From: Terriglobales bacterium
GTDB taxonomy: Bacteria; Acidobacteriota; Terriglobia; Terriglobales; Acidobacteriaceae
Assembly: GCA_035567895.1 (NCBI GenBank)
Contig: DATMPC010000102.1
Location: forward strand, 62,001-126,000
DNA length: 64,000 nucleotides
Reading direction: 5' to 3'
In this document: in pieces, positions 45,454 to 53,458 of the stretch
Numbering within the stretch: position 1 is the stretch's first letter
Layout of the letters: each line of letters begins with the position of its first letter
The notes under the pieces: generated by a model
The model's input: only the letters and a program-made list of their open reading frames with translations
Databases searched by the model: none
Told to the model about the DNA's origin: nothing
Made by a program: the position numbers and the translations under genes

Positions 45454-46497
45454 CTAACGCCGCCGCACAGCCGCCGCATAGCTTTTCTGAAAGTTGTTGC
45501 GCGAATTCTGAACGGTGAACGATCCGTCGTTCTGCGCAGCCAGCTTCAGATAATTTCCTTCGGCGTCATTGACGTTCGCGATCAGGTTCTCGGCGCTGTT
45601 GTGCTTCTGGTCCGAGTCCATCGCGTAGTGAAGCTGCCAGAGATCTTCAACCCCCGGCGTATCGTTCACGGTTTGCCACGCTTCCGGACTGCCGCCCTTG
45701 TGCGCGCCGTTGTTCATGATGGCTACACGCGGATGTACAGCGCGCACGAAAGCCTTAGAGTTCGACTGGTCGAGTCCGTGATGCGTGACGAAGAATACGT
45801 CCACTCGCCCGAGGGGATTATTCGGACAAACCAGAGCGAGCTCAGCCTTCTTGGTCAGATCGCCCATGTCGAGCAACCGAAACTTGCCATAGCTGACGAG
45901 CACGCCGAGGGAAGCCGAGTTCTCGGTGGGATCGTCGGGTTGTGCCGGTTCGGACGCGCAGAGGGAATTCGGCTGTCCTCCTCCTGGCAAAGGACGGCTG
46001 ATGTGCTGACGCGCGGCAGTGAGGACCTGGACATCGATTCCTGAAATAGGAACGTGGTCTCCCGGTTTTACGGTCAGGCGTTTGCCGTGTGCTTGGGAGA
46101 TTGTAGCGAGGTAATCACTGTAGCCGGTCCGCGTTTGATCGGCGTTTTCCATGTTGTCGCCGTGATCGACGAAGTTTGCGATCTTAATTCGATCAGCAAG
46201 CTGCGGAACGCCGCCGACGTGATCGCGGTGATAATGAGTGATCACCAAGTAGTCGATCTGCTGCACGCCAGCGAGCTTTGTTGCCGCGACAATCCGGTCA
46301 GCGTCTCTGCCATCGAATCCAGGCCAGCCGGTGTCGATCAGCATCGATTGTCCGGTTGGGCTCACGATTAACGTCGCCTGACCGCCTTCCACGTCGATTG
46401 AGTAGACTTGGAGCGTCTTGGACGCGCTTTGCGCGACCAGACAAGAAGAGAGGAAGAGCAGCAGCAGCGGGAGTGTCGCCTGTATGCGAGTTCGCAT
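45454..46497 (-). CDS. Secreted MBL-fold metallo-hydrolase
   Basis: 347 residues from ATG 46497; the frame continues upstream only through a dispersed palindrome. It has a lipoprotein-like or Sec signal (LLLLFLSSCLVAQ, with a possible lipobox Cys at residue 19). The metal site ITHYHRDHVGG carries the HxHxDH motif, with an earlier MLIDTGWPG strand and FVTHHGLDQSN later. This resembles the ComEC-type beta-lactamase domain group acting outside the cytoplasm. The substrate is unknown. It follows the cupin gene on the same strand, with a palindromic repeat between them. Confidence 0.83.
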   Translation of the reverse strand: MRTRIQATLPLLLLFLSSCLVAQSASKTLQVYSIDVEGGQATLIVSPTGQSMLIDTGWPGFDGRDADRIVAATKLAGVQQIDYLVITHYHRDHVGGVPQLADRIKIANFVDHGDNMENADQTRTGYSDYLATISQAHGKRLTVKPGDHVPISGIDVQVLTAARQHISRPLPGGGQPNSLCASEPAQPDDPTENSASLGVLVSYGKFRLLDMGDLTKKAELALVCPNNPLGRVDVFFVTHHGLDQSNSKAFVRAVHPRVAIMNNGAHKGGSPEAWQTVNDTPGVEDLWQLHYAMDSDQKHNSAENLIANVNDAEGNYLKLAAQNDGSFTVQNSRNNFQKSYAAAVRRR

Positions 46498-46526
46498 TAT
46501 TTGTTCACCAGAATTAGATTGCAACG

Positions 46527-46554
46527 GTAGAGACGCAGCATGCTGCGTCTCCAC
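46527..46554. repeat. Palindrome copy 3 (GTAGAGACGCAGC family)
   Basis: Same 28-base palindrome as at 30506-30533 with a single changed base in the right arm. It lies in the 64-base gap between the cupin and MBL-hydrolase genes, which are read in the same direction, so it is not limited to convergent gaps. Confidence 0.7.
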
Positions 46555-46561
46555 TGAAAAC

Positions 46562-47050
46562 CTACGGATTCTTTACTTTCACGACGAAGTAAAGCAGCGT
46601 GCCTTCAACATCCTTCATCCAGTGCGGCACGCCTGCGGGAATCACGATCGAATCTCCTGCCGAGAGCTTCCGCGTTTCTCCACCTTCGATCGAATCCCCG
46701 CGCGGCTCATCCGGATTGGTCGCTTTTTCACCGATGACTTTCCCCCCGGTCACGATGTTCGTGCTGCCCTGCACGATGTAGAAGACGTCGGTGTAGCTGC
46801 GATGAACTTCTACATTGCCCGACTCGGTGCGATGAGCGGTCATCACCCTGTAATTGCTTTCCGTGACGAGCGTGCCGCCTTTGGCGAAGGACGCAGCAAC
46901 CTCGTCCTTTGAGTAGTACTTCACACCACTGCTCGCCGCAGTTTGAACTGTTGCGCTCGTCTTTTCGGGACTCGCGCCTTGAGCAAACGCCATGACTCCG
47001 GCGGTCAGCAACGCCAGAAAACCACTGAAGTGAGAAATACCGATGAGCAT
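46562..47050 (-). CDS. Secreted cupin-domain protein
   Basis: 162 residues from ATG 47050, supported by AGGAGAG nine bases upstream; the longer frame to 47131 lacks such a site. A signal peptide ends near VMAFAQG (residue 25). A single cupin domain has EVHRSYTDVFYIVQGSTNIVTGG as the first metal motif and IVIPAGVPHWM as the second, with several usual metal ligands present. The function is unknown; small secreted cupins can be sugar- or acid-binding. It is divergent from the dlgD-like gene. Confidence 0.78.
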   Translation of the reverse strand: MLIGISHFSGFLALLTAGVMAFAQGASPEKTSATVQTAASSGVKYYSKDEVAASFAKGGTLVTESNYRVMTAHRTESGNVEVHRSYTDVFYIVQGSTNIVTGGKVIGEKATNPDEPRGDSIEGGETRKLSAGDSIVIPAGVPHWMKDVEGTLLYFVVKVKNP

Positions 47051-47184
47051 TTGTGAGACTCTCCTGAGGATTTCACAACGCAAAATAGCGAATTCATGCC
47101 AAGCAGCATGAGAGTGTACGGAATCTTCCACATAAAATCTTCAACAAAGCTGTTCAGCGTCCCGGAATACGAGATTAGCGACAG

Positions 47185-48198
47185 ATGACGGAGCTCACCG
47201 AAATTCGTGTCCCCTACAACGACCTCGTCCATGAACTGGCCACTATTCTGGCAAAACTTGGCTTCTCCGAAGATCGCGCGCTTCGCGCAGCACGCCTGTT
47301 TGCCGACGCGAGCCGCGATGGCGTCTATTCCCACGGCGTGAATCGATTCCCGCGCTTTGTGCGTGCATTGCGGAATGGAGTCGTTGATCCGAAAGCAACG
47401 CCCGTGGTGATCTCGCAGTTTGGGGCGCTGGAGCGGTGGGATGGCCGTCTCGGTCCCGGCATGTTGAACGCGCAGCAATGCATGGATCGAGCGATTGCAT
47501 TGAGCCGTGCGAATGGCATTGGCTGTGTAGCTCTGGCCAATACGAACCACTGGATGCGCGGTGGCAACTATGGATGGCAGGCGGCCGATGCCGGAGTAAT
47601 CGGCATCTGCTGGACCAACACGATGCCGAACCTGCCTGCATGGGGCGCGAGCGATCCTCGACTGGGCAACAATCCGGTAATCATCGCAGTGCCTCGAGCA
47701 CAAGGACATGTTGTCCTCGACATGGCGATGTCGCAGTTTTCGTATGGAGCTATCGAGTCGTATCGGCTGAAGGGACAACCACTGCCCGTTCCCGGTGGAT
47801 TTACCGTCGATGGAGAACTGACGACCGATCCCGGAGCGATTGAAAAGTCTTATCGACCGCTGCCGATCGGATACTGGAAGGGCTCTGGTCTGGCCCTGAT
47901 GCTCGATCTGCTTGCCAGCGTGCTCTCCGGCGGCAAGGCAACGCACCAGATTCCGGCTGACCCAGAACGGGAAACAGGACTTTCTCAAGTGTTCATCGCG
48001 ATCGCTCCATCGTTAATTGGACCTCCGGAGCGAATGAGCCAAATTGCCGATGCTGTCATCGAGAACTTGCGTGGCTCGAAGTATTCCGGCGCAGCCGTTC
48101 GCTATCCCGGCGAACAGGTACTCAAGACTCGGAGCGAGAACCTGTCCCGCGGCATCCCAATTAATGCTGCGATATGGAACGACATTCACAAGCTTTGA
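47185..48198 (+). CDS. dlgD: Ldh2/malate-lactate-dehydrogenase family reductase, 2,3-diketo-L-gulonate reductase-like
   Basis: 337 residues. It follows the YiaK/DlgD pattern closely: GVYSHGVNRFPRF with the catalytic-type H50, NHWMRGGNYGWQAADAGVIGICWTN, FSYGAIESYRL and GYWKGSGLALMLDLLASVLSGG. YiaK reduces 2,3-diketo-L-gulonate with NADH. Here it could handle a related keto acid from uronate breakdown. The neighbours (cupin, a small secreted protein) do not include the other yia genes, so the true substrate is uncertain while the family assignment is firm. Confidence 0.87.
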   Translation: MTELTEIRVPYNDLVHELATILAKLGFSEDRALRAARLFADASRDGVYSHGVNRFPRFVRALRNGVVDPKATPVVISQFGALERWDGRLGPGMLNAQQCMDRAIALSRANGIGCVALANTNHWMRGGNYGWQAADAGVIGICWTNTMPNLPAWGASDPRLGNNPVIIAVPRAQGHVVLDMAMSQFSYGAIESYRLKGQPLPVPGGFTVDGELTTDPGAIEKSYRPLPIGYWKGSGLALMLDLLASVLSGGKATHQIPADPERETGLSQVFIAIAPSLIGPPERMSQIADAVIENLRGSKYSGAAVRYPGEQVLKTRSENLSRGIPINAAIWNDIHKL

Positions 48199-48230
48199 AA
48201 CAAATCGCATTTTGTGCCACTCTGGCGGCC

Positions 48231-48821
48231 ATGTTCAAATCACTGCTCGTTGCACTGCTGGTTTTTCCGCTAGCTGCCACCACTTCAACCGACCAACCAT
48301 CGATTGATGTCGTGCTGTGCACGAAAGCTCATCCTTGCGGGAAGTTTTCCGCTTTGGACATCACGACTTCACCAGTCCGCGCTCTCGATGTAGCAACGAT
48401 CGACGGCATGATGAAGGCGTTCTACGAAGTCGTGTCTGGACCCAAAGGACAACCACGTGATTGGGGACGCGACCGCACACTGTACACTCCCGATCTCCGC
48501 TTCATTAGCGTCACTGAGCGTCGCACCGGAAAGCTTGCTGCACTGATCCTCGATCATCAGACATTCGCTGAATCATCCCAGCCTGGTCTCGCAAAAAACG
48601 GATTCTTTGAGAAAGAGATTCACCGCACCGTGCACCAGTTCGGACACATCGCGCATGTTTTCAGCACATACGAATCGCGCGAGACTCCTGATGGGCTTCC
48701 AACCGCTCGCGGCATCAACAGCATCGAAATGCTTTTCGATGGTCATCGCTGGTGGATCACTTTCGCAGAATGGGACGAGGAGAGGCCCGGCCAACTCCTG
48801 CCTAAAGAGTTTTTGCCATAA
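48231..48821 (+). CDS. Secreted protein of unknown function
   Basis: 196 residues from ATG 48231, with a signal peptide (FKSLLVALLVFPLAATTS). The mature part contains VVLCTKAHPCGKF, a helical region, WGRDRTLYTPDLRFIS and IEMLFDGHRWWITFAEWDEE, a pattern similar to SnoaL/NTF2-like secreted proteins with a cone-shaped fold. No catalytic residues are recognised. It lies 32 bases after the dlgD-like gene and could be co-transcribed. Confidence 0.65.
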   Translation: MFKSLLVALLVFPLAATTSTDQPSIDVVLCTKAHPCGKFSALDITTSPVRALDVATIDGMMKAFYEVVSGPKGQPRDWGRDRTLYTPDLRFISVTERRTGKLAALILDHQTFAESSQPGLAKNGFFEKEIHRTVHQFGHIAHVFSTYESRETPDGLPTARGINSIEMLFDGHRWWITFAEWDEERPGQLLPKEFLP

Positions 48822-48872
48822 CTCCAGCTAACGTGCGACAACTATAGATGCGGCCATTTCTGGAACGAGTTG

Positions 48873-49358
48873 ATGATGGAGCGCAGAAGACAGCAACGGC
48901 GAAAGGGTCCAACCCGGGTTGGAGGTGACCGTCGCATTGGCAGGGCCAACGGTGGGCCGGAACGCCGTGTTGCCGATCGTCGCAGCGGCCTCGATCGCCG
49001 CAAGTTCGATGTAATCGTAGACTATCAGGTCCGTTCCATTCCCATCCTGCGCTGTTCCGGCCGAATCAGCATCGGCGACACAGCCAAGGATTTTTCCGCA
49101 AAATGTTCAGAGATGCTTCAGCGGAATCGCCCAACGTTCGCGCTTGATCTTAGCGGCATCAATCACATCGATAGCACTGGGGTTGGCGCGCTTGCCTCTC
49201 TGCTCACCTCCACTCGAACTCGAGGAGGCGATCTAAAACTCATTGCTCCCTCCCGGAAGGTCGAGAGCGCCTTGCGAACTACATTCTTGTACGAACTCTT
49301 CCATATACTTTCGAGCGCAAAGGAACTGGCGGAGTTCAGCGCTCAACCTCACGATTAG
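48873..49358 (+). CDS. STAS-domain anti-sigma factor antagonist with Arg-rich N-terminus
   Basis: About 161 residues. The first 45 are very rich in Arg (ERRRQQRRKGP, GGDRRIG, ERRVADRRSGLDRRK). The rest is a STAS domain with DLSGINHIDSTGVGALASLL; the DST site aligns with the phosphorylation site of SpoIIAA-type antagonists (Thr in place of the second Ser). Such proteins release sigma factors by binding anti-sigma kinases. No kinase gene is adjacent. ATG at 48873 or 48876 is likely; a TTG precedes at 48870. The basic tail may bind nucleic acid or membrane phosphate, which is inference. Confidence 0.78.
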   Translation: MMERRRQQRRKGPTRVGGDRRIGRANGGPERRVADRRSGLDRRKFDVIVDYQVRSIPILRCSGRISIGDTAKDFSAKCSEMLQRNRPTFALDLSGINHIDSTGVGALASLLTSTRTRGGDLKLIAPSRKVESALRTTFLYELFHILSSAKELAEFSAQPHD

Positions 49359-49625
49359 CGCGAGCGCTTTTGTTCCCAATATGGACCTCGCCAGATCTAT
49401 ACGTGCTCATCTTTAATGCCCCGAGAAAGGCAGCGAGTCCGAAACATTCCGGAAGATCTTTCACCAAAGGCAGGCTCAGGACGACAGAGTCTAAGAAGGC
49501 GAACGAGAGCACCCGCCTCCTAGGAAAGTAAAGCCGGAAGAATCTCCCGAATTCAGGGACGCGACGAACCTCAAGCGAATCCACAGACGAGCAATTCGAA
49601 TCGAAATGATCGATAATAGGGATGT

Positions 49626-50207
49626 ATGTCCATAGCCACCCCGCGTGCCCAAAGTCAGTTGTCGATTCAGGAGTTCACCTCCGAACTTCGGAAACTGCCT
49701 CCTGCGAGCTTCGAGCGTGTCGACGCCGTGCAACGCTTTCTGCGCGAGCATCCTGTCGATCCCGACAGTCTCTCGCCTTATCTCTGTTGGGACCATCAGC
49801 ACTACACGCGAAACCTGATTGACAAGAGCGATCTTTATGAATTGGTCGCTATCTGTTGGGAGGTTGGACAGGCAAGTTCGATCCACAATCATCGCGATCA
49901 AAATTGTTGGATGGCGGCTCCGATTGGCACGCTGATGGTTCAGAACTACCGCGTGATGGCGCAGGATATTGAAGCCGGCACATGCAAGATTGAACCTACT
50001 GACACTTTGGAAATGAATCAAACCAACCCAGTTGCCGTCGATCCGCAGGAGCCGGTGCATCGTGTGCATAACCCAGCAGAACTAAAGCAGCGCGCGGTCA
50101 GCCTTCACGTTTATTCACGTCCTTTTGATACTTGCGTGGTCTATTCTGACCAGCAGGGCACCTGCGGCGTCATCAAGCTGCACTATACGACGCAATACGG
50201 GCATTGA
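49626..50207 (+). CDS. Cysteine dioxygenase type I
   Basis: 193 residues. The thiol dioxygenase cupin has the 3-His iron site H87, H89 (SSIHNHRDQNCWM) and H145 (PVHRVHN), and the SLHVYSRPFDTC strand. It oxidises L-cysteine to cysteine sulfinate in the cytoplasm. Cys94 and Tyr163 occupy the places that form the Cys-Tyr cofactor in mammalian enzymes; most bacterial enzymes have Gly at the first place. It stands alone between two STAS genes. Confidence 0.87.
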   Translation: MSIATPRAQSQLSIQEFTSELRKLPPASFERVDAVQRFLREHPVDPDSLSPYLCWDHQHYTRNLIDKSDLYELVAICWEVGQASSIHNHRDQNCWMAAPIGTLMVQNYRVMAQDIEAGTCKIEPTDTLEMNQTNPVAVDPQEPVHRVHNPAELKQRAVSLHVYSRPFDTCVVYSDQQGTCGVIKLHYTTQYGH

Positions 50208-50539
50208 TGAGCTTGGCGCGCATACACGCAGTCTCCGTTGCAACGTCGCTGCATATCGCTGCACTCCACTATCGCAAGTAGTGGTCCCAAATTGAGAATC
50301 GATAGTCCGTTTGCGGGATGAGAGGCGTGCTGTATGCAACGAACCGGCTCGCTTGAACGTATGTAGAAGGAAAGGTAGAGTAGTTTTGATGTTTACCTCT
50401 AGTCACAATCCGCAATCGCTTGAATGCACCAAGAACGCGCGCCCGCTAAGTAAATAATTTCCTACAAGATTAAGGAACATTTTCGTTCCATATCCGTCTC
50501 ACTTACTAGGCCGATTCAACTGATAGGAGTAGCTGTGCC
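50208..50539. other. 332-base intergenic stretch with one small hairpin
   Basis: No gene found. A GGAAC/GTTCC hairpin with a six-base loop lies near 50474-50489, about 50 bases before the STAS gene at 50540, whose ATG has AGGAG upstream. Its composition is more AT-rich than its neighbours from 50380 onward. Confidence 0.4.
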
Positions 50540-50902
50540 ATGGAGGATTCATTGCAATTGAATTTGGAAATCCTTGCAGAACAGGGAATCGCTCTCATAC
50601 GTTGTCGCGGACAATTAAAGTTCGGAAAAGAGTGCCAAGTGTTGAAGAAGTGTGTCGATAGTGTGCTGTCGCAATTCTCGATTTGTGTGTTGAGTCTGAC
50701 GGCCATTCGTCAGATTGACGCTCGTGGTTTGGGCACCTTGGTTGGATGTGTGGAAAAGGCGCGATCATTGGGATGCTTGTTGTTGATTGGCGGCACTTCG
50801 GAGAAAGTTCGCGACCTGCTTCGCATTACCAAACTGAATACTGTACTGGAAATTTACACGTCGGAGTTCGATGCGATGCAGGCATGCGGGCAAGCGGCAT
50901 AA
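50540..50902 (+). CDS. STAS-domain protein lacking the phosphoacceptor
   Basis: 120 residues, a complete STAS domain: LIRCRGQLKFGKECQVLKK, CVLSLTAIRQIDARGLGTLVGC and LLLIGGTSEKVRDLLRIT. The position of the phosphorylated Ser in SpoIIAA-like antagonists (ID-S-S-G) reads ID-A-R-G here. It therefore probably cannot be switched off by an anti-sigma kinase, or has another partner. AGGAG precedes the start. No kinase or phosphatase gene is nearby. Confidence 0.77.
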   Translation: MEDSLQLNLEILAEQGIALIRCRGQLKFGKECQVLKKCVDSVLSQFSICVLSLTAIRQIDARGLGTLVGCVEKARSLGCLLLIGGTSEKVRDLLRITKLNTVLEIYTSEFDAMQACGQAA

Positions 50903-51114
50903 ATGACGCAAAGCGTTGAGGGTCTATGTGAGTGGTTCAGGCAACGCTGGCCCCACCATGGACTGTCACCCCTCACTCCGCGCCAAGCACAGCGAACTCT
51001 TTCAGCACCTCGACCCTTCAGTATTCGTCGGAGAACCTGAGCTGGCTGCTCAGTAGCGCTCCGAAAGTCCCCGATTTTCCACCATTCGTTATGGCCCTCA
51101 TTACAGAGGAGCAG

Positions 51115-51993
51115 TCAGCTTATGACGCCCATTTTGTCGAGGTACACGTCGATTAGATGTCGATAACTTATTCTGAGACTCTCAACCGCCGGCCTATCAC
51201 TCTCGTCCTGCTCGACGAAGAGGTGCTCAACCTCCAGTCGCTCCGCTGCAGTCAGAACCTTTTTCCAGTCGATAGTTCCATTTCCAACCTCGGTGAAGTG
51301 CTCGGCTGCTTTGTTAAGTTCCCGTGATGGCGGGAATCCTTGGCGACGATCTTTGAGATGGAGCATACGCACGCGATTGCCAAGTTTTCGCAGCATCGCG
51401 ACCGGATCCTGGCCGGCCTGGGTAACCCAGTAGCAGTCCATTTCGAAGCAGACCAATTTGGGATCGGTATTCTCAACAAGGATATCGAAGCCGGTCGTGG
51501 CGCCGAGCTGGCGGAATTCGTAATTGTGATTGTGGAAGCCAAAGCGCATGCCCATACTCCGCGCCCGTTCTCCCCAACGATTGAACTGGTCCGCAGCCAG
51601 CCGGAAGTCGTCGGCTGTGTTCCGAAGGTTTTCCGGCAGCATCGGGCAGATCACAAAGCTCACGCCAAGCTCCCTGGCGTAATCGAGCTTGGCCGGAAGC
51701 CCCTGGTAATCGAAGTGTCCGCTGGGCACCTTGAGCCCGGCGTCGAGGATCATCTGGCGCAGCTCTTTTGCTGGGCGCGAATAGACGTTCCAGTAAGTCT
51801 CGACCTCGTCGTAACCGATTGCGCGAATTTGCTTCAGCAGGGGGGCCAGATCAGCTTCGGCCTGCCTGCGCACAGTATAGAGCTGTACACCGAGCGGCGG
51901 ATGTATGTACTGGTCGGCAAAGAGGTACCGACTTGCGGCAAGCGACCCTACGGCGGCAAGTCCTGAGCGGAGGAAATCCCGGCGAGAAAGCAT
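51115..51993 (-). CDS. Sugar phosphate isomerase/epimerase-like TIM-barrel protein, Tat-exported
   Basis: 292 residues from ATG 51993, with a strong twin-arginine signal (LSRRDFLRSG) and hydrophobic stretch to about 28. The AP-endonuclease-2/xylose-isomerase-like barrel has LGVQLYTVRR, GYDEVETYW, GFHNHNYEFR, VCFEMDCYWV, MLHLKDR and LFVEQDE, placing His, Glu and Asp residues in the metal pocket. Such exported proteins are common near sugar genes and may be epimerases or isomerases of keto sugars. The substrate is unknown. Confidence 0.85.
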   Translation of the reverse strand: MLSRRDFLRSGLAAVGSLAASRYLFADQYIHPPLGVQLYTVRRQAEADLAPLLKQIRAIGYDEVETYWNVYSRPAKELRQMILDAGLKVPSGHFDYQGLPAKLDYARELGVSFVICPMLPENLRNTADDFRLAADQFNRWGERARSMGMRFGFHNHNYEFRQLGATTGFDILVENTDPKLVCFEMDCYWVTQAGQDPVAMLRKLGNRVRMLHLKDRRQGFPPSRELNKAAEHFTEVGNGTIDWKKVLTAAERLEVEHLFVEQDESDRPAVESLRISYRHLIDVYLDKMGVIS

Positions 51994-52402
51994 GGCTGAA
52001 TATCGCAGCAAAGGCAGGTCCACGTCCACCCAGCACGTTTAACAAACCGGCGAAAGACGGAACGTTCTCTGAAGATTGTTCCCAGAGTAGGAAAACATTC
52101 CGTCTGGGCGCTTTTTTGTCTGGTCGTCCCTTTCTTGTCCGTGAATTACAATCCTGAACCAACTTTCCCACTTAAGGAAACCATCCGCCTGGTCCCCAGC
52201 TTCATCCCCGCTTTTCTTCCTCCATTTGAAGATTGCAGGGGAAGCTCAAGCGCTGCCGTGCTAGGTTGGAGATGAACGCTACGTTCTCTGTCGGCAAGCC
52301 GTCCCAAAGCTGCGCACACATTGTTTTGAATTTGCCGGCGGCTAATCCCAAAATGGTCTAGTAAGTCCTGCTGTAATGTGCGGGAATTCATCGGGAGCAC
52401 TC
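51994..52402. other. 409-base intergenic region with a possible leader RNA
   Basis: No convincing protein gene. The first 125 bases contain overlapping hairpins ending in a plus-strand intrinsic terminator (next entry); the rest up to the methyltransferase gene shows no clear element. Reading frames on the minus strand have no recognisable family pattern. Confidence 0.45.
52055..52117 (+). terminator. Orphan intrinsic terminator with an alternative hairpin
   Basis: CCCAGA (52081-52086) pairs with TCTGGG (52103-52108), with an inner GGAA/TTCC stem and AACA loop, then CGC and six Ts (52112-52117). The right half also fits AGACGGAA (52055-52062) with TTCCGTCT (52098-52105), an alternative stem that would block the terminator. 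No gene ends upstream on this strand, so it may terminate a small RNA or act as an attenuator for the methyltransferase gene. Confidence 0.6.
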
Positions 52403-53218
52403 ATGTCCACTATCAAGGATGTCAGCGGTACTGCGTTTGTCGTCGCTGAATACCGCGCGGAAGAAAATCGGGAGCTCATGCCCATCTACAACGATCCGGT
52501 GGTCGGGCTCTTTCTCAGCGACGCGAGCCGCCAGGCTGCTGAGCGCGTTGCCTCGCGCTTTCCCAAGGTCAAGGATATGGTCAAGACGCGGACGCGTTAC
52601 TTTGACGACATGCTGGACGCACAGATCGCGGCTGGGATCGGCCAGGTGCTGATCCTCGGCGCCGGGCTCGATACCCGTGCCGTCCGCAAGCAGTCAGCCG
52701 GGGTGCGCTACTTCGAGATCGACGATCCGGCAACGATGGAACTGAAGCGGCGCTGCTACGCGGACGCGTGCATCGACGCCGGCGTGACCCACATTCCAGG
52801 AAACTACGTCACCGATGGCCTGATCGACCTGCTGCGGTCAAACGGCTTCGAGTTCGACGTGCCGACGTATCTCATCTGGGAAGGTAACGTCATGTACATG
52901 CCGCTCGGGCACGGCAAGCACACGATGCTGGAGTTGAAGCGACACCTGAAGCGCTTCCGGCTGTCGTTCGATTATCTGACCGAGTCGGTGATCACCAAAA
53001 CAACCGGCGATGCGGATCTCACGATTCTCGTCGAGAGCTTCGAGGGGATGGGCGCGCCCTGGGTGTCCGGAATCGACGATATCCACAGCCTCGCTCGCGA
53101 ACTGGGCCTGCGGGTCGTCGAGAACTTTAGTACCGGCGAGCTGTATCGGAAGTATCGTGGCCGACCCACTTCTTCACAGGTCTTTCAGCACTACTCGATC
53201 TGCACGCTGGAACCCTAG
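52403..53218 (+). CDS. Class I SAM-dependent methyltransferase (leucine carboxyl methyltransferase-like family)
   Basis: 271 residues from ATG 52403, with GGGAG eight bases upstream. It contains the family opening DVSGTAFVVAEYRAEEN, the SAM motif VLILGAGLDTRA, the acidic strand YFEIDDPATMELKRR and IWEGNVMYMPLG. This matches the TIGR00027/LCM type of methyltransferase that modifies small hydroxyl or carboxyl substrates in secondary metabolism. No biosynthetic partner is near. The local GC content seems higher than in the flanks, possibly a transferred gene. Confidence 0.85.
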   Translation: MSTIKDVSGTAFVVAEYRAEENRELMPIYNDPVVGLFLSDASRQAAERVASRFPKVKDMVKTRTRYFDDMLDAQIAAGIGQVLILGAGLDTRAVRKQSAGVRYFEIDDPATMELKRRCYADACIDAGVTHIPGNYVTDGLIDLLRSNGFEFDVPTYLIWEGNVMYMPLGHGKHTMLELKRHLKRFRLSFDYLTESVITKTTGDADLTILVESFEGMGAPWVSGIDDIHSLARELGLRVVENFSTGELYRKYRGRPTSSQVFQHYSICTLEP

Positions 53219-53458
53219 CGCGCCGGGGCAGTACCGCCCGCGGTAGCGGATGGGTGAGTCTGGGTTGTCAAGCTCAGGTATCTCTCCGCCCTGGACATGG
53301 ACGACGTAATCCATCGCCCGCTCGATCCCAAGATCACCCCAGGCAATCCGGGCCGCCTCATCCCGTGTCAACTCAGGTGTTCCTGAGCGGAGCGTGCTAC
53401 ACTTCTGACCGCTTTTTTCGAGCCTTCCCACAATCGCCCGCTATCAGGAGTTACCGAA

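Noticed and set aside
47005-47988. Minus-strand 327-codon frame antisense to the dlgD-like gene
   Set aside because: Antisense shadow; no conserved motifs, while the plus strand matches YiaK throughout.
49351-49373. AGCG..CGCT plus Ts after the first STAS gene as a terminator
   Set aside because: The stem has only four pairs and the T-run only three or four; too weak to claim.
52146-52400. Minus-strand 84-codon frame upstream of the methyltransferase gene
   Set aside because: No family similarity, and it overlaps the methyltransferase ribosome-binding region.
53174-53431. Minus-strand 85-codon frame overlapping the methyltransferase 3' end
   Set aside because: Some segments look protein-like (GGEIPELDNPDSPIRYRGRY), but I recognise no family, it overlaps a well-supported gene, and no ribosome-binding site stands out. 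It could be a remnant; a database search would decide.
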